DNA of 64,000 nucleotides from Chloroflexota bacterium. Its GTDB lineage: Bacteria > Chloroflexota > Anaerolineae > Anaerolineales > VGOW01. Both the position numbers and the translations under genes were made by a program. Positions 6,918 through 15,435 of the stretch are shown piece after piece. Where the stretch lies: positions 1 through 64,000 of the forward strand of contig JACPWC010000095.1 of assembly GCA_016197225.1 (NCBI GenBank), given 5' to 3'. Numbering within the stretch: the stretch's first letter is position 1; every line of letters begins with the position of its first letter. Below the pieces are notes generated by a model that was not told the origin of the DNA, did no database searches, and worked only from the letters and a program-made list of their open reading frames with translations.

Positions 6918-8054
6918 CAGCGCCCACTCACTCAAAATCCCAGCCAGCAAAGCCGTGCGCTCCGGCAGGCTCTTGATGAAGACGTGCTCGCGCTCGGAGT
7001 GCGCGCCATTGCCGAGCGGCCCCAAACCGTCGAGCACCGGCACGCCGAGCGGGGCCACAAAGTTGGCGTCCGAGCCGCCGCCCGTGCCGCCTTCGCCAAT
7101 CGTCAGGCCCAGGTCGGCGGCGATGCGTTGCGCCCTGGCAAACGTGGAAGCGATCAACTCGGTGCGCGGCATCGGCGGGCGGTTCATGCCGCCGGAGAGG
7201 GTCAGGGCCGCCCGGCCATTGACCGGCTTGAGCGATTCGATGGCCCGGCAAACGGCCTCGGCGTCGGCAGGCGTCATCACCCGCAAGTCTACTTCGATCA
7301 GGCACTCGTCGGGAACCACGTTCGAGCGCGTGCCGCCGCGAATCACGCCCACGTTCACCGTCGTGCCTTTGGCGTAATCGGTGAGTCTTTGCAAAGCCAG
7401 CACCTGATGCGCCATCTCCACAATCGCGTTGACTCCGTTTTCGTGGTCGGCTCCGGCATGGGTGGAGCGGCCCCGGATCGAAATGTCGTAGCCGCCGATG
7501 CCTTTGCGCCAGGTCTTGAGCGACCCGTCAGGCAAGGCGGGTTCCATGCACAGCACCAGCCCGGCCTCGCCGCCGAGTTTTTCGATCAACGCCCGCGACG
7601 AGTTCGAGCCGATCTCTTCATCGGAAGTGAACAGGGCAATGACGGGCCGGGCCGGCAGCTTCGCGTTCTCGCTCAGCGCCCGCAGGGCGGCCAACACCAT
7701 CACCACGCTTCCCTTCATGTCAATCGCCCCCGGCCCGAACAACTTTCCATTTTCGACTCGGATCGGATTGGCCCGCACCGCGCCCACGTCGTGAACGGTG
7801 TCGAGATGGCTCATGATGACGATGGGTTTGCCTGCGCCGCCGCCTAACCGCCCGACAACATGGTCGCCCGTCTCTGTTTGAGAAGCGATTTCCACTCCCG
7901 CCCCCAGCGCCTGTAGTTCCTCGGCCACGACCGCGCCCATCCTGTTCACGGCGGCTTTATCGGTGGAAGGGGATTCGACGGCAATATAACGGCGCAACGC
8001 CTCAACGAACGAGTCGGCGCGTTCAGCAAAATATGAAATGGGAAGGGCGGTCAT
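6909..8054 (-). CDS. M20-family zinc metallopeptidase (carboxypeptidase G2-like)
   Basis: A 381-residue peptidase. Zinc and catalytic residues are visible: His83 and Asp85 in MSHLDTVHD, Asp in GAIDMKG, the Glu pair in SDEEIGS, and the late His in NGAHSEREHV. The order and the RKGIGGYDISIRGRSTHAG stretch match the glutamate-carboxypeptidase/CPG2 group, with a lid domain in the middle. The ATG at 8054 is chosen over an upstream extension that has no similarity to the family. No signal peptide, so probably cytosolic. It overlaps the convergent adenosine deaminase gene at its end. Confidence 0.88.
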   Translation of the reverse strand: MTALPISYFAERADSFVEALRRYIAVESPSTDKAAVNRMGAVVAEELQALGAGVEIASQTETGDHVVGRLGGGAGKPIVIMSHLDTVHDVGAVRANPIRVENGKLFGPGAIDMKGSVVMVLAALRALSENAKLPARPVIALFTSDEEIGSNSSRALIEKLGGEAGLVLCMEPALPDGSLKTWRKGIGGYDISIRGRSTHAGADHENGVNAIVEMAHQVLALQRLTDYAKGTTVNVGVIRGGTRSNVVPDECLIEVDLRVMTPADAEAVCRAIESLKPVNGRAALTLSGGMNRPPMPRTELIASTFARAQRIAADLGLTIGEGGTGGGSDANFVAPLGVPVLDGLGPLGNGAHSEREHVFIKSLPERTALLAGILSEWALSL

Positions 8055-8175
8055 GTAGTTGACTCCGAAGGTAAGAAAGTAGAAAGATTGTACCAGCGCC
8101 TGTGGATTGCGGTAAGCGTGCAACAACAGCGCCGCTTTGCGCTACAATCACAACCGGCAAGCTTGATGACAAGCA

Positions 8176-8184
8176 TGATATATT
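8176..8184 (+). promoter_or_regulatory. Extended -10 promoter for the TPR gene
   Basis: TG-A-TATATT, followed by AAAA and a GGCGGCGA hairpin. The same arrangement occurs at 10082 before the glucan phosphorylase gene. Confidence 0.4.
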
Positions 8185-8191
8185 AAAACCC

Positions 8192-8239
8192 GGCGGCGAC
8201 CCCTGCGCTCTTCACCATTCCAACCTCGCCGCCAGGTTT
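8192..8239 (+). promoter_or_regulatory. Leader hairpin followed by T-run (attenuator-like)
   Basis: GGCGGCGA (8192-8199) pairs with TCGCCGCC (8226-8233), then AGGTTTTT. It lies in the leader between the promoter and the ATG at 8257. Confidence 0.4.
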
Positions 8240-8256
8240 TTCGACCGCGCCTCAGC

Positions 8257-9267
8257 ATGACCCCCGCCGATTATCTCAAAGAAGCCATCCGTTCAGCCAG
8301 AGCCGGCAACCGTGAGCGAGCGATCCTTTTGCTCGAAGACGTGTTGGAGACCGAGCCAAACAATGCCGTCGCCTGGTTCTGGCTCAGCGACGTGGCCGAA
8401 GACATCCACGCCCAGATCATGGCCCTCGAACGGGCGCTGGCCATCTCTCCCGACCAACCCAGAGCGATGGCCCGGCTGACCGGCCTCTACGAACAACGCG
8501 AGGCCGCCGTGCGGCAGCGACAGAAAACCTTGTTAGCCGAGGCCGAAGCGGCCAAAGCCGCCGGTCGGACTCATGAAGCGCGGGAACTCCTTCTTCAACT
8601 TGTTGACGAATACGAGAACAACGAAACCGCCTGGCTCATGTTGAGCGAGATGGTGGACGACGTGAGCGACCAGATTATGGCATTGGAAAACGCCCTGACC
8701 GTCAACCCGCAAAACGGCTGGGTCAAGAACAAACTGGCAACGTTGAAGCGCTGGCAAAATGATCCGCTGACGATGGGCGACATGTTTGTGGAGCAGGGCG
8801 ATCTGGCGCGCGCCGAGTCGGCCTACCTGATGGCGACGGTGAAAGCCAGGACGGTGGTCGGGCAACGCGACGCCGAGCGACGGCTGGCCGACTTGAAACG
8901 ACTGAAAGAAATCCCCGGCTTCAAAGCGATCAACCCCACGTTGACTCTGGCGCGCCTGACGGTCGGGCCGTCACTGTTATATGGGCTGATGTTGCTCACC
9001 CAGGCCGGCCTGGACCCGCTCGGCGCCTCGCCCATTTTTTACGTGGCCGGCTTTGGTGTACTCATCGGCGGCTTTCTGATGGCCAGCGCCTTTGCCACAC
9101 CGCGCCACCCGATGTGGACGTGGTGGCTGGGGCCGGACGGCGTGAGCCGTTTCTTCCTGCGTCTGCCGATTGGCCTCACCGGCTTTTTCTTTCTGATCAT
9201 GCCCTTCGCGCTGCTGCTTTGGCAAGCGTGGATTCGGTTGGACGTGTACCGGGCCTCTCTGCGCTAA
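8257..9267 (+). CDS. TPR-repeat membrane protein
   Basis: A 336-residue protein. Residues 1-220 form tetratricopeptide-like helices: three units carry the pattern of Ala/Leu-rich helix pairs ending in EPNNAVAWFWLSD-type and ENNETAWLMLSEM-type segments. Residues about 235-330 contain three hydrophobic helices. The TPR part probably faces the cytosol as a protein-docking surface. It lies seven bases before the rhomboid gene in the same orientation, so a role as partner or adaptor for that protease is plausible but not shown. No enzymatic motif is seen. Confidence 0.75.
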   Translation: MTPADYLKEAIRSARAGNRERAILLLEDVLETEPNNAVAWFWLSDVAEDIHAQIMALERALAISPDQPRAMARLTGLYEQREAAVRQRQKTLLAEAEAAKAAGRTHEARELLLQLVDEYENNETAWLMLSEMVDDVSDQIMALENALTVNPQNGWVKNKLATLKRWQNDPLTMGDMFVEQGDLARAESAYLMATVKARTVVGQRDAERRLADLKRLKEIPGFKAINPTLTLARLTVGPSLLYGLMLLTQAGLDPLGASPIFYVAGFGVLIGGFLMASAFATPRHPMWTWWLGPDGVSRFFLRLPIGLTGFFFLIMPFALLLWQAWIRLDVYRASLR

Positions 9268-9273
9268 AAAGAT

Positions 9274-9969
9274 ATGCTCCCTCTCAACGACACCGAACCC
9301 AATCGCTACAGCCATTTCCCCTTCATGACCATCGCCATTATCTGGATCAATGTCATGGTCATGGGCTTTGAGTTTATTGTTCTTCAAGAGAGCCGCGACG
9401 GGTTCCGGCAACTCCTAGACTTATACGGCACAGTGCCTGCGCTGCTCTTGTCGAGCCAGGGCGGAGGGACCTTGTCGTCCATCACCACCATGTTTCTACA
9501 TGGCGGCCTGCTTCATCTGTTTGGCAACATGCTGGCCCTGTGGGTGTTTGGCCGCCGCGTGGAAGACGCCTGCGGCCCCTGGGGCTTCTTGTTCTTCTAC
9601 CTGACGTGCGGTTTCCTGGCCAACATTGCTCACGTCATTTTCAGCGCCGACTCGGTCATCCCGGCCATCGGCGCCAGCGGGGCCATTTCGGGCGTAATGG
9701 GCGCTTACCTGCTGTTGTTTCCCGGTGGCCGCATCCGCACCCTGGTGTTTCTGTGGATCATTCCCACCTGGCCGAAAATTCGCGCCTTCTTTATCGTCAT
9801 CTATTTCCTCATCGTCAACATCATTCCAGCCCTGAGCGTGGTGCTCAACAACACCGATTACAACATTGCCTACTGGGCGCACCTCGGCGGCTTCTTTGCC
9901 TGTTTCTCCGTCTTCTTCTTCCTTCGCCCCGAAGCCTTTCAGCGCTACTTCAGCAAAGCGCCGGTGTAA
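9274..9969 (+). CDS. Rhomboid-family intramembrane serine protease
   Basis: A 231-residue, six-to-seven-helix membrane protease that cuts substrates within the membrane. The catalytic Ser135 is in GASGAISGV and the catalytic His203 is in AHLGGF. The oxyanion-helix motif HGGLLHLFGNMLALWVFG is present. Length suits the minimal bacterial rhomboid core. It is co-directional with the TPR gene, seven bases away. The substrate is unknown. Confidence 0.92.
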   Translation: MLPLNDTEPNRYSHFPFMTIAIIWINVMVMGFEFIVLQESRDGFRQLLDLYGTVPALLLSSQGGGTLSSITTMFLHGGLLHLFGNMLALWVFGRRVEDACGPWGFLFFYLTCGFLANIAHVIFSADSVIPAIGASGAISGVMGAYLLLFPGGRIRTLVFLWIIPTWPKIRAFFIVIYFLIVNIIPALSVVLNNTDYNIAYWAHLGGFFACFSVFFFLRPEAFQRYFSKAPV

Positions 9970-9973
9970 GTAA

Positions 9974-10009
9974 GAGCTTATCCAAAAGACCCTAAGGGCC
10001 TTTGTGGCC
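9974..10009. repeat. Weak ACCCTAAGGGCC-type palindrome
   Basis: Short GC-rich hairpin material (CCTAAGG, GGCC..GGCC) after the rhomboid stop. It resembles the clear CCTAAAGG palindrome at 21792. Confidence 0.3.
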
Positions 10010-10081
10010 GTAAATTGCCGTAACCGTGCAAATCCCTGCCAAAGCCTGTACAGCTTTACGCCAAAACCACACCGGCAGACG

Positions 10082-10090
10082 TGATATAGT
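10082..10090 (+). promoter_or_regulatory. Extended -10 promoter for the glucan phosphorylase gene
   Basis: TG-A-TATAGT, then AAAA, then a GCGGCGAC hairpin. This is the same layout as at 8176. Confidence 0.4.
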
Positions 10091-10101
10091 AAAATTCATT
10101 G

Positions 10102-10124
10102 GCGGCGACGCTTACAGTCGCCGC
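10102..10124 (+). promoter_or_regulatory. Leader hairpin
   Basis: Perfect 8-bp stem GCGGCGAC / GTCGCCGC with a seven-base loop, 40 bases before the start codon at 10165. Confidence 0.4.
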
Positions 10125-10164
10125 TTTGCTTGCCCTTATCTTCTATCGCTCAGGAGACTCCTCA

Positions 10165-12229
10165 ATGCTCAATCAGCCCCAACTCATTCCGGCCAGCGCA
10201 ATCTCGGGCCTTAATCTCCCGCGTCGCATCCGGCGGCTGGCCGACCTGTCGTACAACGTCTGGTGGACATGGAACCCCGCCGCCGGGCGGCTGTTCTCGC
10301 AACTCGACGAGCAACTGTGGCACCGCGTCAACCACAACCCCGTAAAATTCCTGCGCAAGGTCGAACGAAAAAGCCTCAACGCCGCTTTAGCCGACATTAA
10401 CTATCTCGAAGCCTACGATCGGGTCATCGCCCAGTTCGACGCTTACCTCAATCAACACGACACCTGGTTCGCCGCCAGCTCCCCCGAACTCAAAAACGAC
10501 GTAGTGGCTTACTTGTCAATGGAATTTGGTTTGCACGAGAGCCTGCCCATCTACGCCGGCGGCCTCGGCGTGCTGTCGGGCGATCATTCCAAAGAAGCGT
10601 CCGACATCGGCCTGCCGTTCGTGGGCGTGGGCTTCATTTACCAGCAAGGCTACTTCCGCCAGCACATTACCGAAGACGGCTGGCAGGAAGCCTTCTGGGA
10701 AAATCTGGACGTGGCCGACCTGCCGATCAAACCGGCCCAAACGCCAGACGGCGAAGATGTCATCGTCGCCGTCGAACTGCCGGGCCGCCTTGTCCACATC
10801 CGGGTGTGGGAGATTCGCGTGGGCCGTGTCCCCTTATTCCTCATGGACACCAGCCTCGACACCAATTCGCCCGCCGACCGCGATCTCACCGCCCGCCTCT
10901 ATTCCAGCGACCTCGACGTGCGCATCACTCAGGAGATCGTGCTTGGCATCGGCGGCGTGCGCGCCCTGCGAGCCATGAACATCAACCCCAAAGTGTGGCA
11001 CATGAACGAAGGCCACTCGGCCTTCACCATCCTCGAGCGCATCGCCGAACTGGTGCAAACCGGCGTGAGCTTTGACGACGCCGCCCGCGAAGTGCGGGCC
11101 AGCACCGTCTTCACCACCCACACCCCCGTCCCGGCCGGCAACGAGACTTTCCCGCTCTGGCTCATGGAGAAATATTTTCCGCATTACTGGGATCGCATGG
11201 GACTCGACCGCGACTCATTCATGGCCCTGGCTAACCTTGATCAACAGTGGGGGCCGACGTTTTCCATGCCCACCCTGGCTCTGCGGTTCAGCGAACGGCG
11301 CAACGCCGTGAGCGAACTGCACGGCAAGGTCAGCCGCGACATGTGGCGTACGCTCTGGCCGGGCGCGGCAGAAAACGACGTGCCCATCAGTTCAATCACC
11401 AACGGCATTCACACCGGTAGCTGGCTGGCCCGTCGTATGAGGCTGTTGTTTGATCGCAGTCTCGGCCCCGACTGGTACGACCACCTCGACGACCCCGAAA
11501 CCTGGGACAGCCTCCTCTCGATTCCCGACGAGGAATTGTGGAACGTCCACCGCCACCTCAAACGGCGGCTGCAAATTTTCATGACCAGCCGCGCCCGCGA
11601 GTTGTGGCTTACCACCCGCATCCATCCGGTGCAAATCATCGCCGCCGGGGCGCTCATGGATCCCAACGTGCTGACGATTGGCTTTGCCCGCCGCTTCGCC
11701 ACTTACAAGCGCGCCGGTTTGCTCTTCCGTGACATGAACCGCCTGCTCAAGCTGGTAAACCGGGAAGACATGCCAGTGCAATTTGTCTTTGCCGGCAAGG
11801 CCCACCCTGCCGACGACCCCGGCAAGCGTGTGATTCAGGACTTGTACCGCAACATCAAGCGGGCCGAGTTCGCCGGGCGGCTGATGTTCATCGAAGACTA
11901 CGACCAGAACATTGCCCGCCACATGATTCAGGGCGTGGACGTGTGGCTCAACACACCGCGCCGCCCGCACGAGGCCTCCGGCACCAGCGGCCAGAAGGCG
12001 GCCATCAACGGCGTGCTCAATTGCAGTATTCTGGATGGTGCTGGAAAAAGAAATCGCGCCGCTCTTCTACAAGCGCGATGAGCGAGACCTGCCTCGCGAT
12101 TGGATTCACAAGATGAAGGAGTGCATCGCCACCCTGGCCCCGCTGTTCAGCACCCGGCGCATGCTCAAGGACTACACCAGCCAGATGTACGTTCCGGCGA
12201 TGAAGGCGGGGATGAAGGTTCAAAGTTAG
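10165..12229 (+). pseudogene. glgP: Alpha-glucan phosphorylase (GlgP, DUF3417 type), frameshifted with an internal deletion
   Basis: Encodes most of a starch/glycogen phosphorylase of the DUF3417 subfamily, which releases glucose 1-phosphate using pyridoxal phosphate. The N-terminal domain begins LPRRIRRLADLSYNVWWTW. The catalytic core is intact to EASGTSGQKAAINGVLN, which holds the cofactor lysine. At about 12035 the frame is lost: the next residues expected in the family (a Trp-Trp-Glu-Gly and GWAIG segment of some 45 residues) are absent. The C-terminal piece (VLEKEIAPLFYKRDE onward) resumes in another frame to 12229. As read, the product stops at 12081. It is either a real out-of-frame deletion or an assembly error. 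The start at 10165 has an AGGAG site. Confidence 0.8.
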
Positions 12230-12264
12230 GCGGACTTCTCCGGCTGCAATCTAAAACTTAACCA

Positions 12265-12774
12265 GTGGACGCCCTCCTCTCCGCCCTCTTCATCTTCTTC
12301 CTCCGTCTGGCCGACATGACGCTCGACACGTTGCGCGTGTTGTTCATGATGCGCGGGCGCAAGTTTGTGGCGGGAGCCATCGGTTTTGCCCAGGCTACCA
12401 TCTTCGTCATTGCCATTGGCCGCGTCCTCAGCCAGCTCGATAACGTCTGGAACATCGTCGGCTACTCCGGCGGTTTTGCCGCCGGGGTCATCGTGGGCAT
12501 GATGATCGAAGAGCGGATGGCCCTCGGCTTCGGCCAGATGCGAATCATTTCCTCGACCAAAGGCCAGGCCATTGCCAGCGCCCTGCGCTCCGGCGGCTAT
12601 GCTGTCACCGAAATGCCGGGCCGGGGCAAGGACGGCGTGGTCAACGTCCTGCTCATCACCGTCCGCCGCAAAGAAGTAGACCAGGTGCAAAAGCTGGTGC
12701 TGGGCGCTGACGACTCGGCCTTTATCACTGTCGAAGAAGTGCGGCCTCTGTGGCGGGGTTTCTACGGCGCTTGA
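12265..12774 (+). CDS. UPF0316/DUF2179 membrane protein
   Basis: A 169-residue protein with three hydrophobic helices in residues 1-90 and a soluble C-terminal domain (DUF2179, about residues 100-165) of the kind found in YitT-type proteins. The family pattern RLADMTLDTLRVLFMMRGRK and the region around IIGYSGGFAAGVIVGMMIEE-like residues match UPF0316. GTG start, 35 bases after the phosphorylase gene. Function is unknown in the family; a ligand-sensing cytosolic domain is suspected. Confidence 0.82.
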   Translation: MDALLSALFIFFLRLADMTLDTLRVLFMMRGRKFVAGAIGFAQATIFVIAIGRVLSQLDNVWNIVGYSGGFAAGVIVGMMIEERMALGFGQMRIISSTKGQAIASALRSGGYAVTEMPGRGKDGVVNVLLITVRRKEVDQVQKLVLGADDSAFITVEEVRPLWRGFYGA

Positions 12775-12849
12775 GAATTCACAATGCACAATTCACAATG
12801 CGCAAATGAAGCCCTAATTGTGAATTGAGCATTACGCATTGAGAATTTT
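12774..12849. repeat. Inverted heptamer array (AATTCAC / ATTGAGN words)
   Basis: Left half: AATTCAC, AATGCAC, AATTCAC, AATGCGC. Right half: AATTGTG, AATTGAG, CATTACG, CATTGAG. The halves are complementary and can fold as a hairpin filling the whole spacer. Confidence 0.8.
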
Positions 12850-13665
12850 GTGCTTGACTATCTTGCTATCGGCCACATTGCTCAGGACATCACGCCTAAC
12901 GGCATTCGACTGGGCGGCACGGTTGCCTACGCCGCCCTCACTGCCCACGCGCTCGGCCTGCGAACCGGCGTCGTCACCGCCGCCGCGCCGGGCGCGGTGA
13001 CCGACGGTCTCGAGCGGCTCACTCTGCATTGCCTTCCCTCGCCACGAAGCACCACCTTTGAAAATAAATACGGCCCGAACGGGCGAACCCAGACTCTGCA
13101 CGCGCAGGCCGGGCCGTTGACGTTCGACTCGGTTCCCGCCGAGTGGCGGGCCGCGCCCATCGTCCACCTTGCGCCTATCGCCCGCGAAGTGGATGCCGAC
13201 CTTGCTAATCGCTTTTCGAGCGCGCTCGTCTGCCTCACCCCGCAAGGCTGGATGCGGCAGTGGGACGGGGCAGGGCGAGTATCAAAGTCGAAATGGGAGT
13301 CGGCGGAGTCGGCGTTGAAATCGGCGACGGCCACCGTGATCAGCATTGAAGATGTGTCGGGCGACCGGGATTTAATCGAACACTGGGCCGGCATCGCCAA
13401 TATCTTTGTCGTCACCGAAGGCGGGAACGGGGCCACCGTCTTTCAGCGGGGAAGCCGCTACCATGTCCCTGCCCCGGCTGTGGCCGAAGTGGATGCGACC
13501 GGCGCGGGCGACATCTTTGCCGCCTCGTTCTTCGTTCGCTTCTGGCAAACGCGCAACGTGTTAGAATCGGCCCGGTTCGCCGTTGCCCTCGCCAGCGACT
13601 CGATCACGCGAGTTGGCATTGACGGAGTGCCTAAACAAGACTCAATATCCAATACTCAATACTGA
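12850..13665 (+). CDS. PfkB-family carbohydrate kinase
   Basis: A 271-residue ribokinase-like sugar or nucleoside kinase. The N-terminal LGGTVAYAALTAHALG stretch is the substrate-binding glycine pair. The C-terminal motif DATGAGDIFAASFF contains the catalytic base Asp221 and the anion hole. It is shorter than ribokinase (about 300). GTG start directly after a heptamer repeat; its last codons run into another one (the sequence DSISNTQY is repeat-encoded). The substrate is not predictable. Confidence 0.85.
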   Translation: MLDYLAIGHIAQDITPNGIRLGGTVAYAALTAHALGLRTGVVTAAAPGAVTDGLERLTLHCLPSPRSTTFENKYGPNGRTQTLHAQAGPLTFDSVPAEWRAAPIVHLAPIAREVDADLANRFSSALVCLTPQGWMRQWDGAGRVSKSKWESAESALKSATATVISIEDVSGDRDLIEHWAGIANIFVVTEGGNGATVFQRGSRYHVPAPAVAEVDATGAGDIFAASFFVRFWQTRNVLESARFAVALASDSITRVGIDGVPKQDSISNTQY

Positions 13666-13712
13666 AAATCAAATATTGAATATTGGGTATTGAGTATTGA
13701 GTATTGTGTATT
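13643..13712. repeat. Inverted heptamer array (ACTCAAT / ATTGAGT)
   Basis: Left: ACTCAAT, ATCCAAT, ACTCAAT. Right: ATTGAAT, ATTGGGT, ATTGAGT, ATTGAGT, ATTGTGT. It covers the kinase stop and ends four bases before the parA start. Confidence 0.85.
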
Positions 13713-13715
13713 CTT

Positions 13716-14483
13716 ATGGCCCACATCTACACCCTCGTCAACCAAAAAGGCGGCGTCGGCAAGACGACGACGGCCATCAACCTCAGCGCCTACCTGGCCC
13801 AACTCGGCCAGCGCGTTTTGCTGGTGGACCTGGACGCGCAAGCCAACGCCACCTCGTGCCTGGGCATTGACAAGCGCAAAGTAGACGCCAGCATCTACGA
13901 CGTGCTGATGGATGACGTCAAACCTGCCGACGTCATCCTCTTCAACGCCAAACTCAAGATTGCGCTTCTGCCATCCACGCCCGCCCTCTCCGGCGCAGAA
14001 GTAGAGCTGGTGAGCGAGATTGGCCGCGAGACGCGCCTCAAGCAAACCCTGGCCTCGCTCAAAAAAGAGTACGACTACATTTTGATTGACTGCCCGCCCT
14101 CGCTCAGCCTGCTCACCGTCAACGGCCTCGTCGCCGCCGAAGCGGTCATCATTCCGGTTCAATGCGAGTATCTGGCGCTCGAAGGCCTGGGCCAGTTGGC
14201 GCAGACCATCAGCCGGGTGCGCTCGTCGCTCAACACCAGCCTGACCATTCGCGGCCTGGTGATGACCATGTTCGACGCCCGCACCGGCCTCTCGATGCAA
14301 GTAGTCGAAGAGGTGCGTAAGCACTTTCCGGGCAAGGTGTTCAAGAACATCATTCCGCGCAGTGTGCGTCTGGCCGAAGCGCCCTCGCACGGAGTTCCTA
14401 TCTCCGCCTTCGCCGCCAGCTCTGCCGGCGCGCAAGCCTACCACGCCCTGGCCGAAGAACTGCTGAAGGGCGATCAAAAATAA
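13716..14483 (+). CDS. ParA/Soj-family ATPase
   Basis: A 255-residue Walker ATPase of the chromosome/plasmid partition family. The deviant Walker A KGGVGKTT (residues 11-18) includes the signature lysine. It also has DLDAQANAT, the switch region DCPPSLSLLT and the C-terminal Soj pattern IPRSVRLAEAPSHG. No parB, parS or gid genes adjoin it, so it may be the chromosomal Soj moved from the origin or an orphan that positions another cargo. The ATG at 13716 follows immediately after the repeat. Confidence 0.93.
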   Translation: MAHIYTLVNQKGGVGKTTTAINLSAYLAQLGQRVLLVDLDAQANATSCLGIDKRKVDASIYDVLMDDVKPADVILFNAKLKIALLPSTPALSGAEVELVSEIGRETRLKQTLASLKKEYDYILIDCPPSLSLLTVNGLVAAEAVIIPVQCEYLALEGLGQLAQTISRVRSSLNTSLTIRGLVMTMFDARTGLSMQVVEEVRKHFPGKVFKNIIPRSVRLAEAPSHGVPISAFAASSAGAQAYHALAEELLKGDQK

Positions 14484-14513
14484 ATTCTCTAATTCTCTAA
14501 TCTCCAACCTCCA
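14484..14513. repeat. AATTCTCT/AATCTCC word repeat
   Basis: AATTCTCT twice, then AATCTCC and AACCTCC; one arm only, no inverted partner. It forms the spacer between parA and the next gene and uses the same words as the modA insertion. Confidence 0.6.
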
Positions 14514-14517
14514 CCCC

Positions 14518-15435
14518 ATGAAACTCCTCGGCGCTCTCTCCGGTTTGGCCGCCGCTTCGATCTGGGGCGGCATGTACGTGGTGAGCGACGTGGTGCTGGA
14601 GACGGTGCCGCCATTCACATTGCTGGTGGCGCGGCTACTGCTGGGCATGATCTCGTTGGCCATTATGGCCGCGCTGATCACGCCGCGAACCGGACGCCGT
14701 CACCCGCGAACTTCACTCCTGCCGCTTCTCGGAATTGGCTTTGTCGGCTACGGCCTCTCGCTTGGCTTCCAGTTTTGGGGAACCAAGCTCTCCACTGCCG
14801 CCAACGGCGCCCTGATCACGTCGGCGGCCCCGGCCTTCATTGCCGTTTTCGCTTTCTGGCTTCTGCGCGAGTCGCTCACTCCGGCCCGCCTCGCCGCCCT
14901 CGTCCTGGCCACGCTCGGAGTCGTCACCGTCGTCTTCGATCTTGAAGCTGTGCGGTTGGGCGCGGACGTGTTGTGGGGCAACGTCGCCTTGTTCGGGGCG
15001 GCGGTGACGTGGGGGCTGTACTCGGTGCTGGTGAAGCGGGCGGCGGCGCAGGGGACGCCGACTCTGTCCATCACCGTGATGGCTCCGGCAGGCGGCCTGG
15101 CCGTGGCCGTGCCGTTGGCAATTTGGGAGCTTGTTTTTGCGCGAGCGACGATTGGCCGGATCACAACCGGCGTGATTGGCGGCACATTGTTTCTGGGCGT
15201 GGTCTGCACGGCGCTGGCCGTGTATCTCTGGAACAAGTCTTTTGAATTGCTCGACACGACGGTGGCCTCTCTGCTGTTTTTTGCCCAGCCTGTCGTCGGC
15301 GCGATTCTCAGCGCCTGGTTGCTCAAGGAGCCGCTGGGGGCGCAGTTCTTCGCCGGCGGCGCGATGATTCTTTTGGGCGTTTTGCTGGCTTCGTTGCCCG
15401 CAAGGCCGGGCCGGGGAAATGAAACGCCAAACTAA
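14518..15435 (+). CDS. EamA/DMT-family transporter
   Basis: A 305-residue ten-helix exporter with two EamA repeats (about residues 5-140 and 150-290). The first begins with the family pattern AAASIWGGMYVVSDVVLE and the second closes with FFAQPVVGAILSAWLLKEP. It is a distant paralogue of the transporter at 159. The next gene starts within its last 17 bases. Substrate unknown. Confidence 0.88.
   Translation: MKLLGALSGLAAASIWGGMYVVSDVVLETVPPFTLLVARLLLGMISLAIMAALITPRTGRRHPRTSLLPLLGIGFVGYGLSLGFQFWGTKLSTAANGALITSAAPAFIAVFAFWLLRESLTPARLAALVLATLGVVTVVFDLEAVRLGADVLWGNVALFGAAVTWGLYSVLVKRAAAQGTPTLSITVMAPAGGLAVAVPLAIWELVFARATIGRITTGVIGGTLFLGVVCTALAVYLWNKSFELLDTTVASLLFFAQPVVGAILSAWLLKEPLGAQFFAGGAMILLGVLLASLPARPGRGNETPN

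Noticed and set aside
13716-14483. Chromosome origin or plasmid partition locus
   Set aside because: parB, parS-like sites, dnaA and rep genes are absent near this ParA.
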